64,000 nt of DNA from Cryphonectria parasitica EP155 (Eukaryota; Ascomycota; Sordariomycetes; Diaporthales; Cryphonectriaceae). Location of the stretch: contig NW_024468909.1 in the NCBI RefSeq assembly GCF_011745365.1, positions 310,001 to 374,000 on the forward strand, read 5' to 3'. Both the position numbers and the translations under genes were made by a program. The notes under the pieces were generated by a model that had not been told where the DNA came from, made no database searches, and saw nothing but the letters and a program-made list of their open reading frames with translations. Numbering within the stretch: position 1 is the first letter of the stretch; the number at the start of each line of letters is the position of its first letter. Shown in pieces: positions 1 to 11,700 of this stretch.

Positions 1-543
1 GAAGGAGCAAGGAAAGTGCTCGCGAGAAGGGCAGCACATGGTGGAGGCCACACCGGGTGGAGTCGAGCCTGGCTGCTGTGCATGCATGCCCGGCTGAGAG
101 ATGCTGAGGGATGTGGCAAGCACATGGACCTTTTGCTTCGAGACTCGACTCTCCCGAACATGCTCGACAACCATCCCCCCTTCCAGATCGATGGTAACCT
201 TGGAGGCTGTGCCGGCATTCTGGAATGTCTTGCGCGGCGATGGGAGCCAAGCTTGTACGAGACAGGCGTCACTCTGCTGCCGTCTCGCCCCAAGGAGTGG
301 TCCCGAGGTAGGCTGACGGGACTTCATGTTCGCGATGGCTGGACAATATCATTCGAATGGAGCGATGGCGAGATTGTCGATCCTGTCATTGTCAACAATA
401 CCACATCAAACAGTGACCCATCCATATCGATGGCAGTCAAATACCCTAACGGAAGGGTGGTTTCTGTGCAAGGATCAGGAGAGCACCGCATTACACAAGC
501 TGATGCCAATTTCAAGCATGGAAAATGCGGTGATTTCAGGTGA
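1..543 (+). CDS. GH95 alpha-L-fucosidase, C-terminal part (cut by left edge)
   Basis: Open in frame 1 from the first base to a TGA at 541-543, about 180 residues, so this is the 3' end of a gene starting outside the window. The segment HGGGHTGWSRAWLLCMHARL followed by a region with DNHPPFQIDGNLGG is characteristic of glycoside hydrolase family 95, whose members remove alpha-1,2-linked L-fucose (or related sugars) from glycans. The Asp in QIDGN corresponds, from family knowledge, to the residue that activates the catalytic water-binding Asn. After it comes a beta-rich C-terminal domain (CAGILECL... to the end), as is usual in the family. Whether there is a signal peptide, and thus secretion, cannot be seen. 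No intron is needed here. The family call is firm; the exact substrate is not determinable. Confidence 0.88.
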   Translation, partial: EGARKVLARRAAHGGGHTGWSRAWLLCMHARLRDAEGCGKHMDLLLRDSTLPNMLDNHPPFQIDGNLGGCAGILECLARRWEPSLYETGVTLLPSRPKEWSRGRLTGLHVRDGWTISFEWSDGEIVDPVIVNNTTSNSDPSISMAVKYPNGRVVSVQGSGEHRITQADANFKHGKCGDFR

Positions 544-2021
544 ATATGTGGATTGTGCATGTCGAATAACGGCACCCGCTCTCTGAACCGGCAAATGCTA
601 CATTACAGCGAAAGAAAGAATTGAAAGTCAGTCAGAAAGAAAAAGAATGAAAAAAGTATATGCAAAGCTCATGATACTTAGGCTTGCCGTCAATCCGGTG
701 GAGTAAACATTGCTCTTCTTTCTGTTCTGGCTCCCACTCTCCTGAGGTCACTGGGTCTGACCACGACCAGATAGTCTACTGCCATAGAGAGACTCATGGC
801 AGCAACAGTAGCAGCAGAATAGGAGTCGCATTTAGATTTAACACGTGGCTCAGCTCTTGCGCATCTTTGCCATCTAAACAACGATCCATCGTCCTGCTGT
901 GTGGATGTTTAGTGCGCAGTCGCGCGGACTAAGAAAGCAAGAGAGAATACCAAGAACAGGAACATGATGCATCGACAATAGGGCAAGTTGCAGATGGGAT
1001 CGAGGATGAAGTGTTGTAGGTGAGAGAGTATAAGAAAGCACCATGTGACATAGAAGGGTGCACCCGATGGCCATCAGCCAGTTAGAAAGCAGCTGGACGA
1101 TGACTCAGCACTCATAGGAGTCTACTTCCTGCCTTGTTGCCTTGACAGCGGCAGTAACGGTGCATCGCATTAAGCGAAGCAGTGAGCTAACCATATAGAG
1201 TTAGCTTCATCTTCCATCCCAGGAGAGTCAATAGGGGAGGAAGGAACAGAAACAAATGAGACCCAAGAGACGCTTGGACGCTATTCCCCAGGGCCGTCAT
1301 CCCTCATCTGCTTCTGTAGGCTGCGACAACCGCGACCAACCCAACACTCGCCCACTATACATAGTAATCCGACCTTTAACCCTTTACGCGACAGGGTTCA
1401 ACGACAGCCTCGTGAGTTGCGACGAGACGCCAGCTGAGGTAAGTTTGCACCAGCCAGACGACACGACCGAGGGACGACGCTACACGCACCGGCGATCGTT
1501 GCAGCCCAGCCCAACCCCTCGGTTTCTGCGGGCGCGACGCATGAAGCGAGGTACCGCCCCCCCCCCCCCCCCCTCCAAAACCCAACCTCCTGAGAGGTTC
1601 AGCGTGACTCCTCCAGGGCCTGTCGGCCTGGCACCATGCGCATGATCCGCAACACGAGTCCTTGGTCCTGACTGAAACAGGTCAACTACTTGCAGACCAC
1701 CTCATCGCCGCATCGCTGAGTGCTGTCAAACGTCCTTTTCATTGCTTCCAGTCTTTGTCTTCCTCTTTTGTAACGTCCTCGCATCCTCAACACTGTGTTG
1801 ACGGCCCGCGATCCTGGTTATCGCCAGTCGGACCCCTTTTCTCTCAACTCGTTATCGACGCAACAGAACGCATTGCGACCTTGCGATCTTTTACCGACAG
1901 TTTCCATTCTTCCACGCTCGCGCGACCTCGCTAGCAGAATCCACATGCGACGCTCTCGCGAGTGACGACCTCGTCACCGCATACGAATTTCCTTTTACTC
2001 TGTATTCCTCACGTTGTCGCC
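544..2021. other. Intergenic region between the GH95 gene and nudE
   Basis: About 1.5 kb with no supported gene; the short open frames are unlike proteins. It should hold the GH95 3' UTR and the nudE promoter and leader. A run of 17 C lies at 1557-1573, about 450 bp before the nudE start codon. No convincing TATA box was seen near nudE. Confidence 0.6.
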
Positions 2022-3922
2022 ATGTCGATCTCGGAACCGCCGTCGTCGCCGCTCGGCGGAGAGGCATCTCTGGCGGACCAGGTCGCGTGGTACAAGTCAC
2101 AGTACGAGCAGCTTGAGACAGAGCTTACCGAATTTAGGGTCTCCAGCCAAGAACTCGAGTCGGAGCTGGAAAAAGATCTGGAGGCCGCAGAGAAGAGGGA
2201 GAACTCGCTGCGCGAGAAGGCCGAGGGCCTCAACTACGAGGTTGATGAGTGGAAGGTGCGCATTGCCCCTCATGAGCCCGACCCTGCTGTTTTCGAGAGC
2301 CCTTTTCCCTCAATGGCTGACCGCTCCCATCTCTCCCACAGAGAAAGTACAAGGAGTCCAAGAGCGAGGCCAACGCCGCTCAGAACACCCTGGAGAAGGA
2401 GATCACGACCCTGCGGGATACGAACCGGACTCTGCAACACAAGTTGCGCGATATAGAGGTGGCCAACGACGACTTCGAACGACAGGCACGGCACACCAAC
2501 TCTTCCCTGGAGGATCTTGAGTCCAAGTATAACTCAGCCATCGAGAGAGCAGTCATGATGGAGGAAGAGATCAGGATTGGCGAGCAGGAGAGGGAGCGGC
2601 TCAGGATAGAGGCACAGCGACTGCGCGAAGAACTGTCCGACCTGAAGATTGAGGCCGAGATCCTACAGGACAAGCTGAAGAAAGTCGACGGACGCCATCT
2701 GTCTACCGTCTCTACCGACCTCTCCATACCGGCTAGTCCTATATTCGACAGCAGCGTGATGTCGGGGGCAAGCTCACCACTCATCACCACGCCTCCTGAG
2801 ACCTCGTCGGTGTCCTCATCGAAGACGCCTGTCCACGAGCCGCCGTCGCCGCCCATGTCCGATGCCTCTGCGCCTCCACCACTTCCCAAGACGAGGGTAC
2901 CGCCGATCAAGACACCTGTGCCTGGGTCAAAGCCCCGGGGACCCAGACAGCCTTCGGTGGACGCTACTGCCACGCGGAGGCCAAGGCTTTCATCTACGGC
3001 ATCATCACGGCCATCAACCCGTTCTGGCACAAACACCACGCTGCGTACCACTCCAGCACCCCGATCCAATACCTCGAGACCTCCAGCCGCACGGAATCCG
3101 TCCAGAGGGCTTGTCCCCTCTACCTCGCTCAACCACATCCGGTCGCTTACTGCACAGATGCAACGCCTTGAGGCCCGCGTGCAGTCTGCCCGCTCCAAAC
3201 TTCCCGCGCCTACGACAACACCCCCCCGTGCTTCACATCGGGGCAATGAGCTCGAGGTAGACAATATCACGATCAGATCGCGCAGGAGAGGCCCCGGCTC
3301 CGTCTCGTCCGTCTCGACCAGCGCGACAGGCCCAGATGAGTCAACCCCTACTGGGCTGGGCTACAGCAGGAGCATCAACGGCAGGCATGTACCCCGCCTT
3401 AGCAGCTCGGGCGTCAGCAGACTGTCCTTTGGCCCTCTGCCCAACCGCGGACCTGTCGACTCGGCGTCGGAAATCAGCCGACCGAGCAGCCGAGCGAGCA
3501 CATCGAGCTACGCACGACCGGGCAGCCGAGCCGAAGGGCTCTACGAAAACATGATCGCGCCTCCCCGTCCAAGCAGCAGGGCAGGCGGTGCGGGATACAC
3601 ACCGCTAGGCAGACCGATCAGCCGGGCCAGCTTCGGAAACAGTTTCCACGGCTATTCTATGAGTTATAGCACGGCAGAAGAGGAGGAGCCCGAGGAGAGA
3701 GAGAAAATCTACAGGACACCGAGCCGGCGCGGAACCCTGAGCCGACTTGACGGCAGTACCGGAATCCCGACGCCGACTGGCATACCGGTGCCAGGATCCA
3801 GGCGGACGAGCGTGGCCAGTGTGACACCACAGAGCCACCTCAGGCGGCCGAGCATCACCGCTGCGAAGAAATTGGTCAAGAAACCGTCGACGCAGTTTGG
3901 TGATCTGGGTGAGACCTACTAG
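2022..3922 (+). CDS. nudE: NudE (nuclear distribution protein, NDE1/NDEL1 family; Neurospora RO-11 type)
   Basis: Exons 2022-2255 and 2342-3922; one 86-bp intron (GTGCGC...CACAG) joins EVDEWK to RKYKES, giving 604 residues, close to the length of the Aspergillus NudE. Residues about 12-195 are a long heptad-rich coiled coil with family-typical strings such as [14 protein letters not shown] and [19 protein letters not shown]. The rest is Ser/Pro/Arg-rich, probably disordered, with repeated short [12 protein letters not shown] segments. NudE binds the LIS1 homologue NudF and dynein and supports nuclear migration and microtubule transport along hyphae; this is family knowledge. The ATG at 2022 is the first in frame and sits right before the conserved coiled coil. 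Transcribed in the same direction as the next gene but 4.9 kb away. Confidence 0.93.
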
Positions 3923-6900
3923 GTCGAGACAGATGGCTGCTATGAGTGGAGGATGGCGACGAGAATAACGAGACCGGACTGCTGGAAGGACAGCAGAGCA
4001 GAACAGGAGCGGCCAAGGCTGTCTGCAAACATTCACTACACTTCTATCTGAACATATTCATTTCATTTGTCAACATACCCCATTTCTTTTGTTCAAACGA
4101 TACCGCACTCATGGCATGGCGTCAAATCTTACATGGGTGCAACGGGTTGGGTGTGGCACTGGCATTGGGCACAGCATTGATTTTTCTTGTCGGAAGGGGA
4201 CCTCATTATTACACTAGAGTGAGAAACCTGGTGGTCCCCGTGCTGTCCTAGGTGGTGCGGATTTGGGTGGAGCGGGAAGTTCAGTCGGCTGGGCAGGAGG
4301 AGGAGGGAGACCTGCGTCGTCTGTGTACGGGAACTATATCCCGTTTAAGGTCTCGGGGACATGGATGAGAACCCGAGAAAGGGTGGGAGCTACACCTCAA
4401 TAGCAACGAGAATGCAGCATGGAATGCGTGTTTTCTTTTTGGGATGCTGGATACAAGGCGAGAGAAAAAAGCGGCTATCCGCATTTTGGATGTTTTGCAT
4501 CATCCAAACCAATCAATAAACCAACCATCCAGGAGTGTGCTGGGCAGTACTCGAAGCCTGTTGCAACTGTTCTTGCCTACGCTGTGTTCTGTCTCATCTG
4601 CTATACAAGCCACGGGTGGAGGTGGGCGGATTGTAGTGGCGTCTGAATTGGACAGGACCCAAAACGATACTCGCCCAAGGTTTGGGTGCCCGACATCCGA
4701 GGTCGTCTCTATGACAAGGTGCGCCCGATGAGATAAGACCATAAAGACACGATTTCGTCCTTCCATCTCAGTTCCGTCACCGACACCCGAGGGTGGCTTC
4801 TTAGTTTTGTCTCTCAAATAATCAATCGGGGAGGGTATGTGGCAGAGACTGGGCCGGGGGGCTGGACCGGCGGGACACGGCTGTAGCAGCAACAGCCTGT
4901 TCGGGCAAGCGCTTCGAAGGCTGTATGGAAGGGGAACGAAGGAGTGAGAGAGTTGCGTGCATGCATGAGGCTGGATTTTTTTCCTGTCTTCTTCCCCCCC
5001 CCCCCCCTGCCCTCCTTCTCCCTCCCTCCCACCCTCTCTCTCTTTTACCTCTGCATACTTGGAGTTGGGCTCGCTCAGATTCAGATTCACGAAAGTGCCC
5101 GGACCGGCCCACATGCGCTGTAACACCCGATCGGGGTTCGAAGGAGGGGGAAGGGAACACAACACAACCGCACGGTCCAGCATGTCTGATGGGGGGTTCA
5201 GCGTGTCGATGGCAGGGGAGCAAGGGGGGGGGGGTGGAGGGTTGGGATGAATGAAGCGCTTGGACAGGGTGAGTGGACGAGGCACGGCTGAGGATGACGA
5301 TGAGAATATAGCGAGGGAAATAGAGCGCCATTGCAGCCATGCATCCTTGGTGTAGCCTCGGTGAGGAATTAGCAGGTCTCCTTAACGACGATGATTACAA
5401 CATCGTTTGTGCGGGGTGTAGGGTCAGGTGTTGTATGTAGGCAAGTGTTCATCATAAGCAAAGAATATGCCATGCACATGGACCCAAGCAACATTCGGGT
5501 GAGAATACGGTTCACTGGTCTCTGTCCTTGGTGGATGAGATGGCCGGGAGATGAAAGATGAGCCTTGTGGGGGTGTGGACGAGGCTGAGATGGGCAAGTC
5601 GACAAGAGAGAAAGAGATACTGCTGAGAAGTGTGCAAGTGTACACACCAACCCACGCTTGGCTGCTGGGATCGGGGCTGGGACCACTAGTAGTGAGAGTG
5701 GTCCAGCTGGGGTAGATCCTGATACCTGATATGATTATCAATGGATGGCTGCACTCTTCGGGGCGGCTGACAGGGTCTGCACTTATTTTTCTCCATCTTT
5801 TTCTCCTACTTTGATTTAATTTCTATTTCGTTGTATTTTAAACTCAAGATCTTCTCCTGCACGGTGAATATCGACAAGCAGAGTGTACCGTCCTTTGGTG
5901 CTGTTCCGGTAGCCCGAATTTTTCTCGCAGGTTCCAGAGGGTGGATTCGCTGTCATGAAACCAAAAGCCACCAACGTAACAGAGAGGGCGAAGGGGAGCC
6001 AGTCGACGACTAGCCACTAGTAGGATTAGCCGCTTGCAGTGGCGGACGGTGCGGAAGAGATGTTGGGGAAGTGCGATTTTCAGGGAGAAAGAGCTGAAGA
6101 GGGCATTGGCGCCCATTTGCCCCAGTTTGGGCTTTGGTGGACAGGGATGCTAGGCCAAGGTTTTCTCAGGGCTAAATGGGGGCCCCTTCCTTAGGCCCGT
6201 GGCCCTGAATTCGTGCTCTGCAAATCGAAACCTCAACAATTATGCCACAGGCTCACAGATCCTCGGTTTTGTGAATTCCGCCATAACCACAGGTACAAAC
6301 TCGCTCAGTATTGCCCTCCCACCCGGAGTCGCTCTGGCTGACTTGCTACAGCTCACCGTCTTTTCTACTTGGTATTTATATAGATTGTTACTTGATGCAA
6401 TTCGTCCCGCAGTACCACTCACCATTGAGGACATTCGCCCGTGGGACACTGTTGCATGTTCTCAATGCTCCGGAGATCCGCTAGGGGAATCTCTTTAGGC
6501 GGGTGGAGGCGGGCCCCAGGGGACCAGCCGAGATCGATTTCGGTTGAGATTTGGGATGCAGAATGGGGACAAAGGATAAAGACAGAAAAATGACGTCGAC
6601 GGGAAGTTCATGCCTCGTTTGGTTCATATCGATATAACAATAGAGCGAGTAACCAAAGATTTTTTTTTTCTTTCCATCTCACCCCCCCTGACCAAGGGTC
6701 TTTGTGCTGTTCTCTCTCTCTATTGAGGTGAGGAGGACCATCCCCAATTTATTATGCTCAACAACTTTTCTCCCTCTGCGCTTGATGAGATGCTCCTATA
6801 CAGCGCTGCAATCCACCTCCGCTGTGCTGGTGTGGTTCGATGTATTCATTAAACATGAGCTCAGCTGGGGCTGTAGGCCCGACGAGTTGCGGACAAAGTC

Positions 6901-8057
6901 TCCTAACAGCGTGTGAGCTTTGGGGACCAGGCTCGTGAGGCGCGGGAGACACGGTCTCCGTGGGCGAGGAAGGAGAAGGAGCTCTGGGCACTTCGGGCAC
7001 CGAAGATGCTCCGTATGGAAAGACCAGAGCCAGGCCGCTGCTTTTAGCTTCTGCCCATATTTCTACCATACAGTGTGCTTTCCTACATTACAAGACCTGA
7101 TGATCGTCGAGGTTGCTGGCCCATTTGCCAATCTCCCGAGGGTGCTCTCGGGGGAAGGTGGCATCCAGGGGGCAGACAAAGCACAAGCCCGGCGGCGGCG
7201 GCGCACCAAAAGATCCAGCGAGTTGAATGTTCCGTTCGGAGCTTTCAGGCCCTTATCGATAGAACAATTGCCCCATCAGGGAAGTTGGCTGGTACTGGTC
7301 TATATCGTGTAGCTGCATGCTCGCCCCTTTAGAAGCAATGTGCCGGCCCCACCATCTCACCAAATCCGTTCCCCAACACATCGAATCGCCCCAGTTGATT
7401 GGGTGCCTTGACACGTTGGATCTGCAGGGTCAGGGTGTTTTAGTGGTGGCATGTACTGAGGTACCGCTCCGTCGCACTGACGTACTTTGTCTATCTGGAG
7501 AAGGTGCTGGTGACATTGGAAAGTGACCTGGTGAAAAGGAAGCAGACAAGAAGAAAAAATAGGGCTGGACCCTCGTTGTTGGAGGGGCATTAAACGATAA
7601 TATGGATAGATTTGCATGTGGATCACCTCGATGAATGCAAAACCCCCCTTTCTATCAAGATATTGTCCCCCTCCCCCTGCCCTACAGTCCCATGCCACTT
7701 GCCAACATTCTCCGAAGCTACTATGGTATATCAAGTCCCCCAGCCTGTCCGTCTCTGTCGCGAAGCCTCCACGCCTCTTCTCACTTCGGCTTGATTCTTT
7801 CTGAATTGGATCTTCTTTCCGCCCTTGATCTTCTCCTCCTCCCTCTCTTCCTCATCCTAGCATCAGATCTGAGGACTCGTCCCACCCTCGACTGCAAACA
7901 CCAGCAGCACTTCTCCCCGCCATCCATCGTCTCTGCTAGGCATTCTCACGACGAATTGCCTAGGACCTATTCCTCCTTTTCCAGGACTCACCCTCTACCA
8001 CAAGATTGAGCTTGGTTGTGGTCTTGAACACCGCGACAACGATCCAGCATAGAACAG
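3923..8057. other. Long intergenic region between nudE and the acetyl-CoA carboxylase leader
   Basis: About 4.1 kb without a supported gene. It includes the nudE 3' UTR and the carboxylase promoter. Homopolymeric tracts: 14 C at 4994-5007 and 11 G at 5224-5234. From about 7660 to 7990 the top strand is strongly pyrimidine-rich (many CTTC, CCTC blocks), as is common just before transcription starts of highly expressed filamentous-fungal genes; transcription of the carboxylase probably starts in or just after it. The open frames at 4500-5285 (-) and 6199-6498 (+) look like chance. Confidence 0.55.
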
Positions 8058-8383
8058 GTAAGCTTGATTCATGTCCCCTGCACCTTGGAAGCTTTGCGAA
8101 TTTTCCACATCGCTCTGGGACGACAGTTTGTTCGGTGCTGGAAAACCCCGTTCCCATGATGGACAGAACAGGAATGCAGATCTGTTCGCTCCGAAGTGCG
8201 CCAGCGTAGAAAGGCCAGTCTTGGCCTTTTAAACACACATTCGCATCCCTCCTTCAGCAACTGACCTGACTCTTGCCCCCACCAAAAAGCTCTCCCCACC
8301 CAGATGCAATGTGTGGGCCATGGACCATGACTGAACAGGAGTGATCAAGTGATTTACTGACGCTGATTTCGGATTACGTCTAG
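8058..8383 (+). other. Probable intron in the 5' UTR of the acetyl-CoA carboxylase gene
   Basis: The donor AACAG|GTAAGC at 8058 is near-perfect and the acceptor ATTACGTCTAG ends at 8383, with TTACTGACG (branch-like) about 25 nt before it. Removing these 326 bp leaves a pyrimidine-rich leader joining to 8384-8788. Leader introns of this size are common in highly expressed fungal housekeeping genes. Not backed by any transcript data here. Confidence 0.6.
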
Positions 8384-8688
8384 GAGAAACAAGACCCTGC
8401 ACTTCTAGCGGCTCCCCTCATTCACCTCTCTGCAAGTCGGTCCCGGGCCTGTAGTAATACCGTTTCTCGGAGCTGCACGTTCGGCTACTTTTTCTCCTGG
8501 TCCATTACTCGACGCCGCGCTTTGGCTAGCTCCGGCATCCCCTTCGCTTCTCGACAACGAGACCTGAACATTACGGACCGATACGTCACCGCCCCCCACG
8601 ACACCTTCTTTCGATCTCGAGATTCGGCACCTCGACTCGAATAGGACACGACTCTTACACGGCGTTCTCTACCAGTCCTGTACCATTA

Positions 8689-8700
8689 ATGACCCACTAG
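8689..8700 (+). promoter_or_regulatory. Minimal upstream ORF (Met-Thr-His-stop) in the carboxylase leader
   Basis: ATG ACC CAC TAG begins at 8689 and is the only ATG between the leader-intron acceptor (8383) and the main start at 8789. Its stop is 88 nt before the main ATG, a spacing that would allow re-initiation. The context (CCATTAATGA) is only moderate, so leaky scanning is likely. Confidence 0.5.
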
Positions 8701-8788
8701 ATACCCCCTCTCAACCCATCTCTTCCGACAGACAGACAGCAGAGCTTTCCGCTTTCCCAACTGCTCTCCCTTCCATCCCACCGCAGAT

Positions 8789-11700
8789 ATGACCACACTC
8801 AGCAACGGGGCCAATGGGGCCAATGGCCTCGCCAATGGTGCATCATCTCAACGGCGCGGCAGCTTACTGGTTGCTCCCCATACCAACGGCAAGGCTACCT
8901 ATGCTGAGATGCGCAAGGTTGCCGACCACTTCATCGGCGGTAACAGGTTAGAGAATGCGCCAAATTCTAGGGTCAAGGAATTTGTCGCTGCCAATGACGG
9001 TCACACCGTCATTTCCAACGTGAGTAGCTTTTCCAGAACCCAAGAATTGGCGTTGCGCAGAGCAGGGAGCGCGCAGGACGCAGGACGCTGACCATGGGAT
9101 GGGTGGGATGACAGGTTCTCATCGCCAACAACGGTATTGCTGCCGTCAAGGAGATCCGGTCCGTTCGGAAATGGGCGTACGAAACATTCGGTGACGAGCG
9201 CGCCATCCACTTCACCGTCATGGCCACCCCAGAAGATCTGCAGGCCAACGCAGACTACATCAGAATGGCAGACCACTATGTCGAGGTCCCGGGTGGCACA
9301 AACAACCACAACTACGCCAACGTGGAGTTGATCGTGGATGTGGCCGAGCGGATGAACGTCCACGCCGTGTGGGCCGGCTGGTAAGCAAGACAAAGGACAC
9401 CCAGATCGAAAAGAAAAAGAAGAAAAAAGAAGAAAGAAAACATGATTGCTACCGGGAAGAGAATTGGCAACTGACTGAAGATTTACCAAATTTAGGGGTC
9501 ATGCGTCCGAAAACCCAAAACTGCCAGAATCCCTCGCTGCCTCCCCCAAGAAGATCGTCTTCATCGGACCTCCCGGCTCGGCCATGCGCTCCCTCGGTGA
9601 CAAGATCTCGTCGACAATTGTTGCACAACACGCCGAGGTGCCTTGCATACCGTGGTCGGGAACAGGCGTTGATGACGTCGCTATCGACGAACATGGCATC
9701 GTGACTGTGTCTGACAACGTATATATGAAGGGTTGCGTCCAGTCGTGGCAGGAAGGTCTGGAGAAGGCGCGGGAGATTGGCTTCCCGGTCATGATCAAGG
9801 CCTCTGAGGGCGGTGGAGGCAAGGGTATCCGGAAGGCCTTGAGCGAGGAGGGTTTCGAACAGCTCTACAAGGCCGCTGCCAGCGAGATTCCCGGCTCGCC
9901 CATCTTCATCATGAAGCTTGCCAGCAGCGCCCGCCATCTGGAGGTCCAGCTCCTCGCTGATCAGTACGGCAACAACATCTCCCTCTTTGGCAGAGACTGC
10001 TCTGTGCAGAGACGCCACCAGAAGATTATCGAGGAGGCCCCCGTTACCATCGCCAAGGCCGACACCTTTAGGAAGATGGAGGAGGCTGCCGTGAGACTTG
10101 GTCGCCTTGTCGGCTACGTCTCTGCTGGTACCGTCGAGTATCTCTACTCGCACCACGACGACAAGTTCTACTTCCTCGAGCTGAACCCTCGTCTTCAGGT
10201 CGAGCATCCTACTACCGAAATGGTCAGCGGTGTCAACCTGCCTGCTGCTCAACTCCAAATTGCCATGGGCCTCCCGCTGCATCGCATCCGCGACATCCGC
10301 CTGCTGTACGGTGTGGACCCCAAGGCCGCCACGGAGATCGATTTTGAGTTCAAGAACGAGGGTAGTGCTGAGGCCCAGCGGAGACCGACTCCCAAGGGTC
10401 ACACCACTGCATGCCGTATCACCTCTGAAGACCCTGGTGAGGGTTTCAAGCCGTCCAACGGTGTCATGCACGACCTGAACTTCAGGAGTAGCTCCAACGT
10501 CTGGGGTTACTTCTCTGTTAGTACTGGCTCTGGTATTCACAGCTTCTCGGACTCTCAGTTCGGCCACATCTTTGCCTACGGTGAGAACCGTCAGGCATCC
10601 CGGAAGCACATGGTCGTCGCCCTCAAGGAGCTGAGCATCCGTGGCGACTTCCGCACCACCGTCGAGTACCTCATCAAGCTTCTTGAGACGGAGGCTTTCG
10701 AGGACAACACCATCACCACCGGTTGGCTGGACGAGCTGATCACGAACAAGCTCACCGCGGAGCGCCCGGACCCCACGCTCGCTGTCGTTTGCGGTGCTGT
10801 CACCAAGGCTCATATTGCGAGCGAAGAGTGCTTTGCCGATTACAAGGCGGGTCTGAACAAGGGCCAAGTTCCCTCTAAGGATATTCTCAAGACGGTTTTC
10901 CCGATCGAGTTCATCTATGAGGGGTTCCGCTACAAGTTCACCGTCACGCGGTCGAGTCTGGATAGCTACCACCTCTTCATCAACGGCTCCAAGTGCTCTG
11001 TCGGCGTCCGTGCTCTCAGTGATGGCGGCTTGCTCATCCTGCTCGATGGACGTAGCCACAGTATCTACTGGAAGGAAGAGGTTGGCGCCACCCGCGTCTC
11101 CGTCGACAGCAAGACCTGTCTACTCGAGCAAGAGAACGACCCCACCCAGCTGCGCACGCCCTCGCCTGGAAAGCTCGTTTCTTACTCGGTCGAGAACGGC
11201 GAGCATGTCAAGGCTGGCCAGATCTTTGCCGAGGTCGAGGTCATGAAGATGTACATGCCCCTGATCGCCCAGGAGGACGGTGTGGTCCAGCTCATCAAGC
11301 AGCCCGGTACCACCATCGAGGCAGGCGACATCCTGGGTATACTCGTCCTGGACGACCCCAGCCGCGTCAAGCAGGCTCAGCCTTTCGTTGGCCAGCTTCC
11401 CGAGTTCGGCCCTCCCATGGTGGTCGGCGACAAGCCTTCTCAGCGCTTCGCCAAGCTCTATGGCACTCTGCTCAACATCCTCCAGGGTTTCGACAATACC
11501 GTTGTCATGACCCAGACGTTGAAGGAGCTTGTGGAGGTCCTGCGCGACCCAGAGCTGCCCTACAGCGAATGGGCTGCTCAGTTCTCAGCCCTCCACAGTC
11601 GTATGCCACAGAAGCTGGACGCCCAGTTCGCCCAGCTGGTCGAGCGCGCCAAGTCCCGCGGAAGCGAGTTCCCCGCCAAGCCGCTGCTCCGTGCCTTCCA

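Noticed and set aside
4500..5340. 261- and 172-codon minus-strand frames
   Set aside because: They depend on poly-C/G and purine runs and show no protein-like pattern.
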